Assembly: GCA_029962745.1 (NCBI GenBank)
Contig: CM057165.1
Location: 25,341,882-25,405,881 of the forward strand
DNA length: 64,000 nucleotides
Direction of reading: 5' to 3'
DNA from: Echinometra lucunter
Taxonomy: Eukaryota > Echinodermata > Echinoidea > Camarodonta > Echinometridae
The position numbers and the translations under genes are program-made. This document shows positions 53,201 through 62,986 of the stretch, one piece after another. Numbering within the stretch: the stretch's first letter is position 1; each line of letters begins with the position of its first letter. Below the pieces are notes generated by a model. The model was not told where the DNA came from, did not search any database, and was given only the letters and a program-made list of their open reading frames with translations.

Positions 53201-54887
53201 GCCAAGAAGAGGCCAGATTGAAGTCCACTTGGACTCAGTTTTAGAGTATAACTGAGGTATAATGCATTGTTGATTTCATTGTTACTATGCACCAAATTGC
53301 AGCATTTATCTTTGATTTTCTTGCAGGTACTTTGATGCATTTTCTACATTTTATGTTGGCAGCGATGGTCTGATTCACAGCCATGTTCTTGACAAGGTAA
53401 GAAAACTATGGATTGCAAGATGAATGAAGCAGGCAGTACATGAGGAATACTGAACATGTTTTCATAATCGATTGAAATTGGAGGGATTAGAGAGAATTGT
53501 TACATGAGGAATCACTGGATGTGATGAAACGTTATGTCGCAACTTTTGAAATTGACAGTTGGGTAGATTGTTTGTTCATTCTTGTGGGTAGATAATTCAC
53601 ACAGTGAGACTTCTGAACATTAAAAACAAAAATGAAAAGGAGAAAGAAAAGAAGAGAAGAAGAATTGTTTTGGCATCAAACCATAGCAGCTGTCTTGGGA
53701 TACACATGCACTCTCAGGGAGAGGGGGGGGGGGGGGGGAGGATTTATTTTTATGAAAATTTTTAAAAAGTCTCCAATGGCAGAGTGACATGTGTTGACTG
53801 AAATGAAACCATTTCCAGATGGATAACAAATATTTTTATGCCTCCGCCCACCGTAGGTGGTTGCTGGAGGCATTATGTTTTCGGGTCGTCCGTCCGTCCG
53901 TCCTGTTTTCGTTGTCGCGATAACTTAAGAACCGTTTGATGGATCAACTTCAAACTTGCCTTGAGTATGCATATGGGAGGGACAATGATCTGATTAGATT
54001 TTGGGGTCTGAAGGTCAAAGGTCAAAGGTCATCAAGGTCATTATGTACATAGAAATGGTCCGTTCTCATGATAACTCAACAACCATTTAACGGATCAACT
54101 TCAAACTTGGTTCATGTATGCATATGGGAGGAACAATGATCTGATTAGATTTTGGGGTCTCAAGGTCAAAGGTCACAGAGGTCATTATGTACATAGAAAT
54201 GGTTTGTTCTCACGATAACAACCATTTGACGGATCAACTTCAAACTTGGCTCATGTATGCATATGGGAGGGACAGTGATCTTATTAGATTTTGGGGTCTC
54301 AAGGTCAAAGGTCAAAGGTCATAGAAGTCATTATGTACATAGAAATGGTTCGTTCTCGCAATAACTCAACACCCATTTTACGGATCAACTTCAAACTTGG
54401 CTCATGTATGCTTATAGGAGGGACAGTAATCTGATTAGATTTTGGGGTCTCAAGGTTAAAGGTCAAAGGTCATAGAGGTCATTATATACATTAAAATTGC
54501 TTGTTCTTGTGATAACTTAAACTCTGATGGTTCAACTTCAGACTTGGCTCATGTATGCATAAGGAAAGTTTCATAATGGTCTCATTAGAATTGAGTGTCA
54601 CAAGGCAAAGGTCAAGGTCAAAGATGTCATTGTATACATGAAAATAAAAAAATCAACATGAATGTGCCATATATTTGCGATATTACAATTGCGGAGGCAT
54701 AAATTGATGAGGCATAAATTAATGTCCATGTTTCATTATCTAGGTGATGCCAAGTTCTGAGGGCAAAGTTGTTGCAGCATCATGGGCAGTCAGACTGGGG
54801 ATTATGCTTGGGCTAGTTAGACCACCAGCCTTTGAACCGGACATCATGAAAGCCATTACTCACATGAAGTCTCTTCTTGGCAAGTAA
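50139..54887 (+). CDS. C6orf136 homologue (DUF2358 family), complete, six coding exons
   Basis: The CDS joins 50139-50294, 50830-51711, 52087-52175, 52613-52807, 53327-53396 and 54744-54887: 1536 nt, 511 aa, all introns GT-AG and in phase. The C-terminal 165 residues match human C6orf136: MPRFFEQSHDYGLYADTVHF, QMEVLRITMETEQHCIQARW, YFDAFSTFYVGSDGLIHSHV, LDKVMPS. This is the DUF2358 fold; the biochemical role is unknown. The N-terminal exon is basic and hydrophobic, compatible with a mitochondrial presequence (inference; the human protein is considered mitochondrial). Residues 53-346 are a long poorly conserved linker, making the protein longer than human (about 315 aa). The start codon at 50139 is chosen because the ATG at 50131 hits a stop after 7 codons. 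The gene is divergent from GAPVD1. Confidence 0.9.
50295..50829. other. C6orf136 homologue intron 1
   Basis: AT-rich with A-runs and a T-run/ATTTTT tract near 50700. Nothing else recognised. Confidence 0.6.
50830..51711 (+). CDS. C6orf136 homologue, coding exon 2 (long linker)
   Basis: 294 codons from SPSEPIRLGICRLASGK to MHFRLSEE, before donor gtaagt; acceptor atttccag. Mostly Ser/Thr/Asn-rich and without a recognised domain. A central segment (FLLGKRNYEEALNTIGAASA, then LKQLCHYLHLEDAIWAA) looks helical. The final residues (LAYMHFRLSEE) align with the helix preceding the human DUF2358 core. Confidence 0.85.
51712..52086. other. C6orf136 homologue intron 2
   Basis: Nothing recognised. A T-rich tract precedes the acceptor. 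Confidence 0.6.
52087..52175 (+). CDS. C6orf136 homologue, coding exon 3
   Basis: Encodes MPRFFEQSHDYGLYADTVHF, then DNRIMKVST. It corresponds to human LPKFFQKSHDYTLYSSDVEF. Acceptor cttcag, donor gtgagg, exit phase 2. Confidence 0.93.
52176..52612. other. C6orf136 homologue intron 3
   Basis: A C-run joined to an A/AAC-rich tract at 52241-52310; otherwise nothing recognised. Confidence 0.6.
52613..52807 (+). CDS. C6orf136 homologue, coding exon 4
   Basis: Encodes GLSAYKATVQSLKYLSTAYL, then TGSQMEVLRITMETEQHCIQ and ARWRIKGVPLHSYILRPWGK. It matches human LQMEVLQLTRHPE and LQARWRLVGLPVH. Acceptor cttacag, donor gtaagc, phase 2 both sides. Confidence 0.94.
52944..53137 (+). mobile_element. LINE ORF2 C-terminal fragment in intron 4
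   Basis: A plus-strand frame reads RSLCSSGKNLLAAKRTES, then YLGDCAFIAAAPFLWKQLPP and NIRKWPLSV. This is the conserved C-terminal YGDRAFSVAAPxLWNxLPxxIR block of non-LTR retrotransposon reverse transcriptases. It then loses frame. No other part of the element remains. Confidence 0.75.
53327..53396 (+). CDS. C6orf136 homologue, coding exon 5
   Basis: Encodes YFDAFSTFYVGSDGLIHSHV, then LDK, matching human YDAYSTFYLNSSGLICRHRLDK. Acceptor ttgcag, donor gtaaga, exit phase 0. Confidence 0.93.
53837..54701 (+). mobile_element. Pearl/Helentron-like element with internal tandem array, intron 5
   Basis: An 11-bp perfect inverted repeat (tatgcctccgc at 53837-53847, complement at 54691-54701) brackets a (CCGT)n tract (53890-53905). 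Inside are about five units of 150-160 bp. Units carry ggatcaacttcaaacttg, gtatgcatatgggagggaca, gattttggggtctcaaggtc, aaaggtcaaaggtca and cattatgtacatagaaatgg. Same layout as 673-1394 and 62987-63996 but a different repeat unit. Confidence 0.75.
54744..54887 (+). CDS. C6orf136 homologue, coding exon 6 and stop
   Basis: Encodes VMPSSEGKVVAASWAVRLGI, MLGLVRPP, and AFEPDIMKAITHMKSLLGK, then a TAA stop. The hydrophobic segment AASWAVRLGIMLGLV aligns with human KKLLVGALVALGL. Acceptor atctag. The last 60 nt or so are repeated in decayed form downstream (54900-55315). Confidence 0.92.
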   Translation: MMPSSEGKVVAASWAVRLGIMLGLVRPPAFEPDIMKAITHMKSLLGK

Positions 54888-55315
54888 CTCATGAAATCAA
54901 TCTTCATGACAGACATCGTGAGAGCTACCTCTCTTATGAAGTTCCTCCTTGACATCCAGCTTTCAATAATGACAGCATGAAAACTGTCACACACAAATCC
55001 CCTTCTTTGCAAGTAACTGTTTTGAAATCAGCCCTTGAGAGTGACATCATGAAAAGTATCACACACATGAAGGCTTTTCTTGATCAGTAACTGTCTTGAA
55101 ATCAGCCCTTGAGAATGACATTAAGAAAACTATCATTCATGTGAAGTACCTTCTTGACCAATAGCTGTTGTGAAAGTACCATCATTCTTTGAGACCGAAG
55201 TCATGAATGCCATTACTGACAAACATCCCTGCTAGGGAAACTTATTTAATTGTCGTGAAATCAGCCTTTGAGAATGACATCATGAATGCTATCACACACA
55301 TGCAGTCCTTTGGCA
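54828..55315 (+). repeat. Tandem repeat derived from the C6orf136-homologue stop region
   Basis: The last coding segment (gcctttgaaccggacatcat, then gaaagccattactcacatga, to the stop and tgaaatca) is repeated about six times in decayed form at roughly 54901, 54960, 55032, 55106, 55183 and 55263. Spacing is about 60-80 bp, and several copies keep a taa/tag at the equivalent place. It lies in the presumed 3' UTR. Confidence 0.9.
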
Positions 55316-56667
55316 GATTTCTGTGATTATGCAAGAGATGGGAGATACCCTGTGCATGAACTTCTTATTTTAAAGTCCAGCTCATATCCATAAATATTGT
55401 TTCTTCATCTTAGTATTCATGCTAATGTGTTCCTTGTTCCCTGATTCATCATTTATATCTGTATATCATTTATGTCTACCATACAAATCATATGAAACCA
55501 AAGTTGTCATGCCAGTAACTAATCTAGCCTTTAAGGTAATTGCACTGCTTTTTTGCAAATGCTGAAAGTCACAGCCTGTCAAGGCACATATACATGTATA
55601 TATAATGTAAGTAGAGTTACAATGTAGTGCACTAATGGTTTGTAAAGTAATGCCAAGTTTACCTCTGTTGTTTTCCTGAATTCATTTTCAGACCAAATAT
55701 TTATATCAGTCTTCATGTGATTCCCCAGAACATGTCATTTTCCAGATTTCTTTTACTTTTAATAGTTGATGAATAGAAACAATACTTCTAAACTTACTTC
55801 TCCCCAACCCACCCCCTTTTAGGGTAGAGAAATAAACAAATGTGAACTTAGCTGTGGTTTCTGAAACTATTCTCCATTGATTGTTTTCATATTTTTTTAT
55901 TAAATCTTTTACAAAGTGAATGACAAGAGGATTGCTTTTGAAGAATTTTCTTTCTTCCTTGTATCTGGCTTTAGCCCCTCAAAATTATATATCTATAAAT
56001 ATATATTTATTTATACAGAATTTAGAAATACTTGAATGATCTACTGCAGATTTGTTGTTATGATTGCTGAGATGTTTGACCCTGTTTTGATTTTCTGTGA
56101 TGCTTACAAATTGATGCTGTTTATAAAACTGATGGCAGGTACAGCATGTAATCTATGATTGTAGTTATGTGTGATACATTTCAATTTTACCATATATATA
56201 TATACAAGCAGTATGCACTCTTTGACTGGTTTGTTTCTATTATTTTCTGAACTAGATGTGATAAAAGGCAGGAAGTACAGCATGTTTTTGTCCCTCAGGT
56301 ATACACATCGTATTTTAGGCATTTACAAATCTATATCCTACATGTATATGTATGTGAAAAACACTGAATGGAAAGAATAATATGTTATTATGAAACAAGG
56401 GAAATACTACACTGTACATGTAGGTAAAAAATACACTTCCAAACTTCAAATTGTTAACCATGATTAATGCAAAGAAGTATTACTGTTTTCTTTCTTGTAC
56501 TATATCTCTACCCTGTTACATATGGCATGAATGGATCATGCAATAAGCCTTCTATCAGTGAATGAGGTGGCAAGAGGTCTGTTATATTCTCAAATCTTTG
56601 AAGTTGCATGACTGTTAAATAGCACAAATTGACATACTTGTTAGGAGATATGAAGGTGTTAAAGGTT
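55316..56667 (+). other. Presumed 3' UTR/flank of C6orf136 homologue
   Basis: AT-rich, no open frame of interest. An AATAAA at about 55830 (gagaaataaacaaatg) is a candidate poly(A) signal, but many others occur downstream, so the transcript end is not fixed. Confidence 0.4.
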
Positions 56668-57230
56668 AAAGGCAAAGTCCACCCCAGAAGTTTCACTGTT
56701 TCAATAAAAGGAGTTAAATTTGAACAGCATTTAAAAAAAAGAAATGAGCAAAAACAATCAAAGAATAAGAAAATTACACTCATTTACATTTTCTAGTATA
56801 TTACTCTCGGCTCTGCAAATTGGCAACACTGATGACATCATATGCGAGCAGCTCTCTATTCACTTTGTACAAGAACATGAAATTTCACATTTTCTCAATT
56901 TTCTTGGAAGTTACACATTTTCTAACCCCCATAGTCAATGTATGTTCAGAAGAATTGCTTTTTACATAACATACTTTGACTATGGGGTGAGAAAATGTGT
57001 AACTTCCATGAAAATTGAGAAAATGTGAAATCTCATGTACAAAGTAAATGGAGAGCTGCTCGCATATGATGTCATCAGTGTTGCAGAGCCAAGAGTACTT
57101 TAATAGAAAATGTAAATAAGTGTAATTTTCTTATTATTTGACCAATTTTGCTCATTTCTTTTTTAAAGTGCTGTTCAAATTAATCTCCTTTTATTGAAAC
57201 AGTGAAACTTCTGGGGTGGACTTTGCCTTT
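56668..57230. mobile_element. Large foldback element, ~563 bp
   Basis: Left arm aaaggcaaagtccaccccag pairs with right arm ctggggtggactttgccttt. The pairing continues through gatgacatcatatgcgagca / tgctcgcatatgatgtcatc to a short loop near 56945-56970. Arms are about 265 bp and nearly complementary throughout. No coding capacity. Confidence 0.85.
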
Positions 57231-59935
57231 ATGCTAGTACATTTATAGTAAATTAACAATATTATACAACTGTAAATGAACATGGTATCTTTGTACCATG
57301 TTTGTACTATTCCATCCTAAAAAATCATGTTGTGCTCAATCAAATGAGCATAATGTATGTATTTCAGTTTGCCTCATCATTTAAACTAAGCCATTAAATG
57401 TTAGTTGTACCTGTATTGACGAATATGATATGAGATTATCGAATTTGTGACCAGGTATATGTAAAGATTTAATGCATGTAAAATTTTTGTTCAGCTAGGA
57501 CTTGACAAGATGTGTAGAGTGTGCAAAGTAATAACTTCTTTGTGATAAAGTGTAACATTGTACAGCTAATCTAGTTGATAAATTTGATGCTCGGCTGTGG
57601 ATCAAGCGGTCCATGGATGGAATCGTAACTGCAGCACTGTCACTATAAATGTCAAAACAATAATCTCCTTGCCTTTGATTTGCAGACATTGCATGCTTGT
57701 AAATGGTGAAAAGTTTCGTAAGATTCTTGGGGGTGGAAATGGTGCACACTTGAATGAGTGTGCACCATATATTGACCAAGGGAACCAATAACATTATAAA
57801 GCGACTTGAAGTATTTACGCAATATACTGTATTAGTGTGAAATAGTTACATCATCATTTTTATTCAGATTCATGAGTGTTTCATTTTACATTGTCAGAAT
57901 AGTAAAAAGCTTATTAAAATGTGTGCAAACATGCACTGTGTACACTTAATGTAATTAATAGTAAGAAACTTAGCAAACCTACCAAAAAACTTCTCTGAGA
58001 CTCGAGAACTGTCATGGCTCCTCCCTGTGGGATTTTCACAAGCGTTGTGTGAGTGTCGTGTAAAATTATCATAATATCTCTCTTTTTGAATGCTAATGAA
58101 GGGGAAAATTAGAGAAAGACCTATGATAACCTTTTTTTTTTGTATCAAAAAGTGGAAAAAAGTTCACGGACGAAACCTTCAGAGTCGTCTATTTATAATG
58201 TAATCCTGAAAATATATATATTTTTGTTTGTCTTTCACGCCTTCAGGGACCCAATATTTTTCCCCTGCCTTTATTCAAGTCAATGTGATGTCAGGGTGGA
58301 CTTTCCATGGACATTATTAATCAGAAAATCTAATATCAAGGGAAGGATATTAAACATAGTTTCCTAAAAATGAACATAACCAAGATATAATTAGTTTACA
58401 GCATTATAACTGTCCTTTGTATTCATGTACATGTATGTTTTTGTCTTCAGAGAGATAAAAAGTTAAACATTCAACACAGAACTTTTTTATGATTATGCCC
58501 ATTGGTCAGATGCTAACAAACTTACACTTATATATTGATTACACTACTAGCACCTTTTTTGTGAAGCTTTATTGCCTGTTACAGCATAACTTTGTTGTAA
58601 ATAAAATACATGTAGGGCCTATGTATTGTTGGCAGATGGTGCAGTGAAGGTGAGGACATTTTTTACCAGTCTGCTATATATGTGCGAATCTTCCACAGTA
58701 ATCACTGTGAATGATGTTGCTTGTGCTCTTTGTAGAAGTGTGTGATAATGTTGATTTGGAAAAGGTGGGAAATTATGAAATAAATTGGTATTATAACAGC
58801 CCTGTGTCCTTTTGTTTATTTTCTTCATTTAGTGTCCCACTTTTTATAGTTTTTCCTCCATGTACACATTTTAATCTCTTTCCTAGAAACTGCTTATTTC
58901 CAAGAAAATGAACAAGTTATAATAAAACTTATACATCAGGGTTAAAAACAAACAATGCAATGCAAAGAAAGGCAATTTTTAAAAACTTATTTCTTTTTGA
59001 CAAGCTTCCACTTCCTTGCAGATGTTTTTAGTAGAATTAGAAGAGAAGAGAAAACAGAAAGAGTGAAGAGAGAGAGCAAGAAAGAGACAGAGAGAGAGAA
59101 AGAGAAAAAGACTGAAATACCAAGAATCAAACTGATCCTTTTTGTTTGGAGGACTTGTCATCAATGACATTCAATAAATACAATTCAATTCAATTCAATT
59201 CATGATCTAGTTAGAGTTGCTTGTTGACAACTTGATTTCAAACTAAAAATTGAGTACATGTAGAACAGATTGCTTTTGGCCCCGAGAGAAACTGTTCATT
59301 CAAGAAATACACTGACTGAGATTTTATCACATTATCAGTGAAGGTATTTTGCAAGTGAGATCATTGGATGTATACAGCATTATCCTGGTCCAGGATTCAA
59401 AACTCTTGTGCCCTTTACATAGGAAATTTTGATTTCTTGGTTGCTTCTCTTGATTATAACGTGTAATATTTTATTGTGGTTCTTATAACTTATTTTTAAA
59501 ACATTAAAAAATGCAAGTTACCTATTTTGGAACAGAATGAGGAATGTAATTATAGAAAAATAAAATTAGTGTTGCCGGGAGGACTGATAATGACAACGAC
59601 AAATTTGGAAAGACTTTATCATCATTGTACAAATTTGGAAAGACTGTATCATCATTATAAATATGAAAAATTGAAAGTGGAAAAATAAATGAATTGAATT
59701 GAATTGAATTGGAGATATAAAGGAAAGAATTCAGATGAAGTTGACAGAAACAAAGAAGAAATTGCATTTCAAAGATACCATAGAACAATTACGATGTAAA
59801 TTTCTGTCTGCTCCTTGATTCACGGAAGACATGTGGGCACGGGTACGCCAAGGCATGGGCTTTCCGCCAAACTTTTAACGAGAGGACCGGCCTTTTTTAT
59901 GTCCATGTCATCATTGTGGAGCTGAATGTGACTCT
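57231..59935. other. Intergenic sequence
   Basis: No gene recognised. It has a 12-bp perfect hairpin at 57739-57768, a GA-rich patch at 59040-59110, and (CAATT)n at 59174-59200 with its inverse (GAATT)n at 59688-59712, which look like LINE or SINE tails. Confidence 0.45.
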
Positions 59936-59939
59936 GTTA

Positions 59940-60146
59940 ACTCTCTTGACGTTTAACATGCAGGAAATTCCACGCACGTACCGCATACCGGTAACGTAAG
60001 TATGATGTGAGCGGCTCTTCTCGCAAGGGTGCTGCGCGGGGCTGAGTGGAGGCCCGAGTGGAGGGCTAGGGCCCGGCGGGCTCTTCCGTCGACACAAGAC
60101 CGGATGCGAACGGTCCACGGCGGCGCGGCACGCTCAGCTCAACGTA
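59940..60146. other. GC- and CpG-rich pocket
   Basis: About 200 bp rich in CpG (words such as ggtgctgcgcggggctgagt and cggcgcggcacgctc) in otherwise AT-rich DNA. It could be a promoter-associated segment of the phosphatase gene or part of the mobile element that begins at 60148. No motif settles it. Confidence 0.4.
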
Positions 60147-60147
60147 G

Positions 60148-60831
60148 CTAAACACTCGGGTCGCGGCTCGCTGGGTATGGCGCGCCAAGTGTTAACTAGG
60201 TTATTCGGTCCAAAACTAGTCAGTGTACAGCAAACCAGTCGCGAATTTAGGGGGGGGGGGGGTACGTGCCCCCCCTTGGATCCGCCCTTGCAGTAAATCG
60301 CTAACATATATATATATATAGCCACGCCCGCAAGCATACTCTGGCAAACTGATCCGTCCGTCGTCTGCTATGCACAAAGTGCAATGTTCGTAACGAAACA
60401 AAGTCAATGGCCCGGGCAAAAGTGGCTTGAGAGCTATTATTATAAATCCTTTCTGTTTATTCATACTGGTAGGGAATTTTTGTTGCAAAATCGGGCATTA
60501 TTGTGAAATAGGAAGCCACCGTTCACTTTGTACAGCAGCGCTTTATTAAGTCGCACGCATTGGTTTCCTATTTCCACCTCCTTTCTCTTTGTACACAAGT
60601 GCGTGCGTCAAATGAACGAGTGGTTTCCTAAACCATGTTATGGCCCAAAATCGTCTGTTGCATTTCATTTTGCAAGAAAATGGTTCACTGTTCGTGAACT
60701 CTATAAAGAAAAAGTGTGTTTAGTGCTCTTTTCAACTGTAGTTTTGGAAAAAATAATTAGTTAACACTTGGCGCCCCATAGCCAGCATGCCATGACCCGA
60801 GTGTTTTCCAGCTCACCGCGACACGAGTGTT
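60148..60831. mobile_element. Element with ~50-bp inverted ends, ~680 bp
   Basis: The left end (60148-60198: aacactcgggtcgcgg ... gcgccaagtgttaacta) and the complement of 60758-60806 agree at roughly 40 of 50 positions. The right side carries a second partial copy of the outermost part (acacgagtgttta, 60820-60832). The interior includes cgaatttagggggg...ccttggatccgcccttg (60241-60290), which looks like a separate inserted repeat. Confidence 0.6.
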
Positions 60832-61661
60832 TAGTAAAAGTCCAGCTTTTCGACACACTGCCTTGGGAAGTTGGGTTTTTGTACTCAAAGCTCCAAAGGA
60901 ATGATATTATCTTCATAGTACATATATGCATTAGGAAAAGAATAGATAAACTGAATGGCATGGAAGCTAAATTCCTAAAACGTAAAAGAATGTTGTCATG
61001 AAGATACATGATAAGGAATTTATCAGGTGTTGTAGACATGATGATTGGCAGTTTGTTGGGTGCTAATGCACTTTCGTACCCATGTCCGATGATTGACAAA
61101 ATGGTGACTGTACTGTGTGCTTCATTCCGTCAGGCTAACGTTGGGCTTGGTCTTGGATACGAAAGTGCATTAGCGCAGTTTGTTGTATAACACAATAAAA
61201 GACCCTGGACAGTATTTGCAAATTATAATACAGAATACAAATATTTTGACCAAAAAGAGTTCGGCCTAATCATGAAGTTTGTCACCACTCTTCCCGTGTG
61301 TGTGCTCGCATTGTGTACAAAGCCTTTGGGAATGGAAAGCTGTCACCAGAACTGACAAAATAAACGGCAATGAATGGACCGGTGACAAATTTCACGATAA
61401 TGCCAAATGTTCTTACATAATTAGCTAATATAAACCAATTATTAATTCAGCAGTGTATGCAGCTGCACATGTGTGTCCCTACTTTAAGGTCAAAGGTGTG
61501 TGGCTGATACTGGCTGTATGATGTATCCGAGGATACAGCCACAACTCGCGATCTATATACCGACCTTTAATGTCACCATGACGTGACTCCAGTTCAAACC
61601 TGGTGGACCTAAAATTGACATCTCAAATTTTGTCCATTATGTTTTAGATCGATAAACCAAC
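60832..61661. other. Upstream region of the phosphatase gene
   Basis: It contains an inverted pair gctaatgcactttcgtaccc / gatacgaaagtgcattagc (61061-61171) and a short hairpin tggctgtat / atacagcca (61511-61541). A possible splice acceptor lies at 61646. No TATA-type promoter is convincing. Confidence 0.45.
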
Positions 61662-61933
61662 ATGGCAACAAATGCTGATGAGATCCTTCCATGCCTATGG
61701 CTTGGTGATTTTGAAGCTGCTAAGTCAGCAGAATTCCTGGTTGAGAGAAAGATCAGTCATGTTCTGAGTCTACTCAACATGTCTATCACCATACCTTCTG
61801 AGGGTGTCAATCACAAACAAATCGTCATCAGGGATCAACCAGATGAAGACTTGCTGAAACATCTGGATGATATCTTGGCTTTTATTGAAGATGGCCTTGA
61901 CTCAGCTAAAGAAGGCAGTGTGCTTGTTCATTG
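61662..61933 (+). CDS. Dual-specificity phosphatase, coding exon 1
   Basis: Codons 1-90 plus two bases of the catalytic Cys codon, ending LVLVH-TG before donor gtaagg. The start ATG follows aaccaac, a reasonable context. A possible 5' UTR acceptor (ttatgttttag) lies 16 nt upstream. A foldback element begins 7 bp after the exon end. Confidence 0.9.
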
Positions 61934-62752
61934 GTAAGGGGTGTTTCATAAAGCTGTTCGTAAGTTACGAACGACTTTACGCACGACTGGGATACCTTCT
62001 TGTGCTACATGTAAATGAATGAGAATCTGATGAGCACCCAAGAAGGTATCACCAGTCGTTCGTAAAGTCGTTTGTAACTTACGAACAGCTTTATGAAACA
62101 CATCTTAAGAATATGTGTGTATTGAAGCAAGTGATTTTTTTTTTCTGTAGAACTGTGAGAACAAAAATTGTACAATTCACATGTTCTAATTTTTAGTATA
62201 GTTCATTATATATGTTGTTTGTTTAAAATCAGACTGCTCAAAAGCATATTCCAGCTTTATTAATTTTTTTCAGATCAGCCATTAAATATTGTGATACATC
62301 TTTGATAGATGCGAAATTATCATACATGCCGCGGTGTGCTTTCTAGGACTTCCGTGATAAGATGCAGTTTATGTATTATTCATTGCATATTGTAGACAGG
62401 ATGAAAGAGAGGCAGAGAGAGGAGGAGGAAGATATGTGGGTGTGGGGGGGGCATGTTACTGAACTAAGAATTATGAATGATGAATTATGAATTATTAGCA
62501 GGAATTCTTTAGAGACCTTTCATTTTTTAAAGAAGGTTCAAATCTCATGTATATTCCAATAGACGGATGATGCATCACAGAGTGATATTTCTGTGGGTTG
62601 GAAGCTCTATTTTTTATAACTTGTTTTCCATTTACCAGTGCCATGGGTGTGTCGAGAAGTTCATCTGCTGTCATAGCCTATATCATGTACAAGGAGAAAA
62701 TCCCTCTTTATACAGCTCTGAAGAAAGTTGCAGACAAACATCCACAAACATG
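61662..62752 (+). CDS. Dual-specificity phosphatase, DUSP12/YVH1-like, 5' part only
   Basis: Two coding exons, 61662-61933 and 62639-62752, give the first 128 residues plus a split codon; the gene runs past the right edge. The product starts MATNADEILPCLWLGDFEAA. It has the DSP general-acid region (RDQPDEDLLKHLDDILAFI) and the catalytic signature HCAMGVSRS (His-Cys-x5-Arg), then a helix AVIAYIMYKEKIPLYTAL. The intron interrupts the catalytic Cys codon (TG|T) and the next donor splits a TG|x codon. The segment DxPxxDLLxHLD resembles DUSP12, hence that guess; DUSP19-like or an atypical DSP is possible. The zinc-binding C-terminus expected of DUSP12 would lie outside the window. Predicted reaction: dephosphorylation of phospho-Ser/Thr/Tyr. 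Confidence 0.9.
61941..62101. mobile_element. 161-bp foldback element in phosphatase intron 1
   Basis: Left arm gtgtttcataaagctgttcg pairs with right arm cgaacagctttatgaaacac; pairing extends over about 62 bp per arm with a central loop near 62005-62035. It begins 7 bp after the exon 1 donor. MITE-like. Confidence 0.85.
62102..62638. other. Phosphatase intron 1, remainder
   Basis: AT-rich, with a short GA-rich patch (62402-62430) and a G-run. Nothing else recognised. Confidence 0.6.
62639..62752 (+). CDS. Dual-specificity phosphatase, coding exon 2
   Basis: Completes the catalytic Cys and encodes AMGVSRSSSAVIAYIMYKEK, then IPLYTALKKVADKHPQT, ending in phase 2 before donor gtaagc. Acceptor ttaccag. 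The continuation exon is not in the window. Confidence 0.9.
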
Positions 62753-62986
62753 GTAAGCTTTCAGAGAGTACAGATGAAGTGTGTCTCTTAGGATTCTCTT
62801 CATCCGAAACACTTCATCCTTTCAAAACATATCGAATAACATTAACACTCTCCCAGTTTCTTGCATTCCAGTCTACACATGACTGAACTTGTCTGGTAAC
62901 TCATTTCAAAATATTAAGGCCCAGTCAGATATCCAGAGGCAGATCCCTGTGGAATCCCCCCCCCCCCCCCATTTTTTTTTTTTTTT

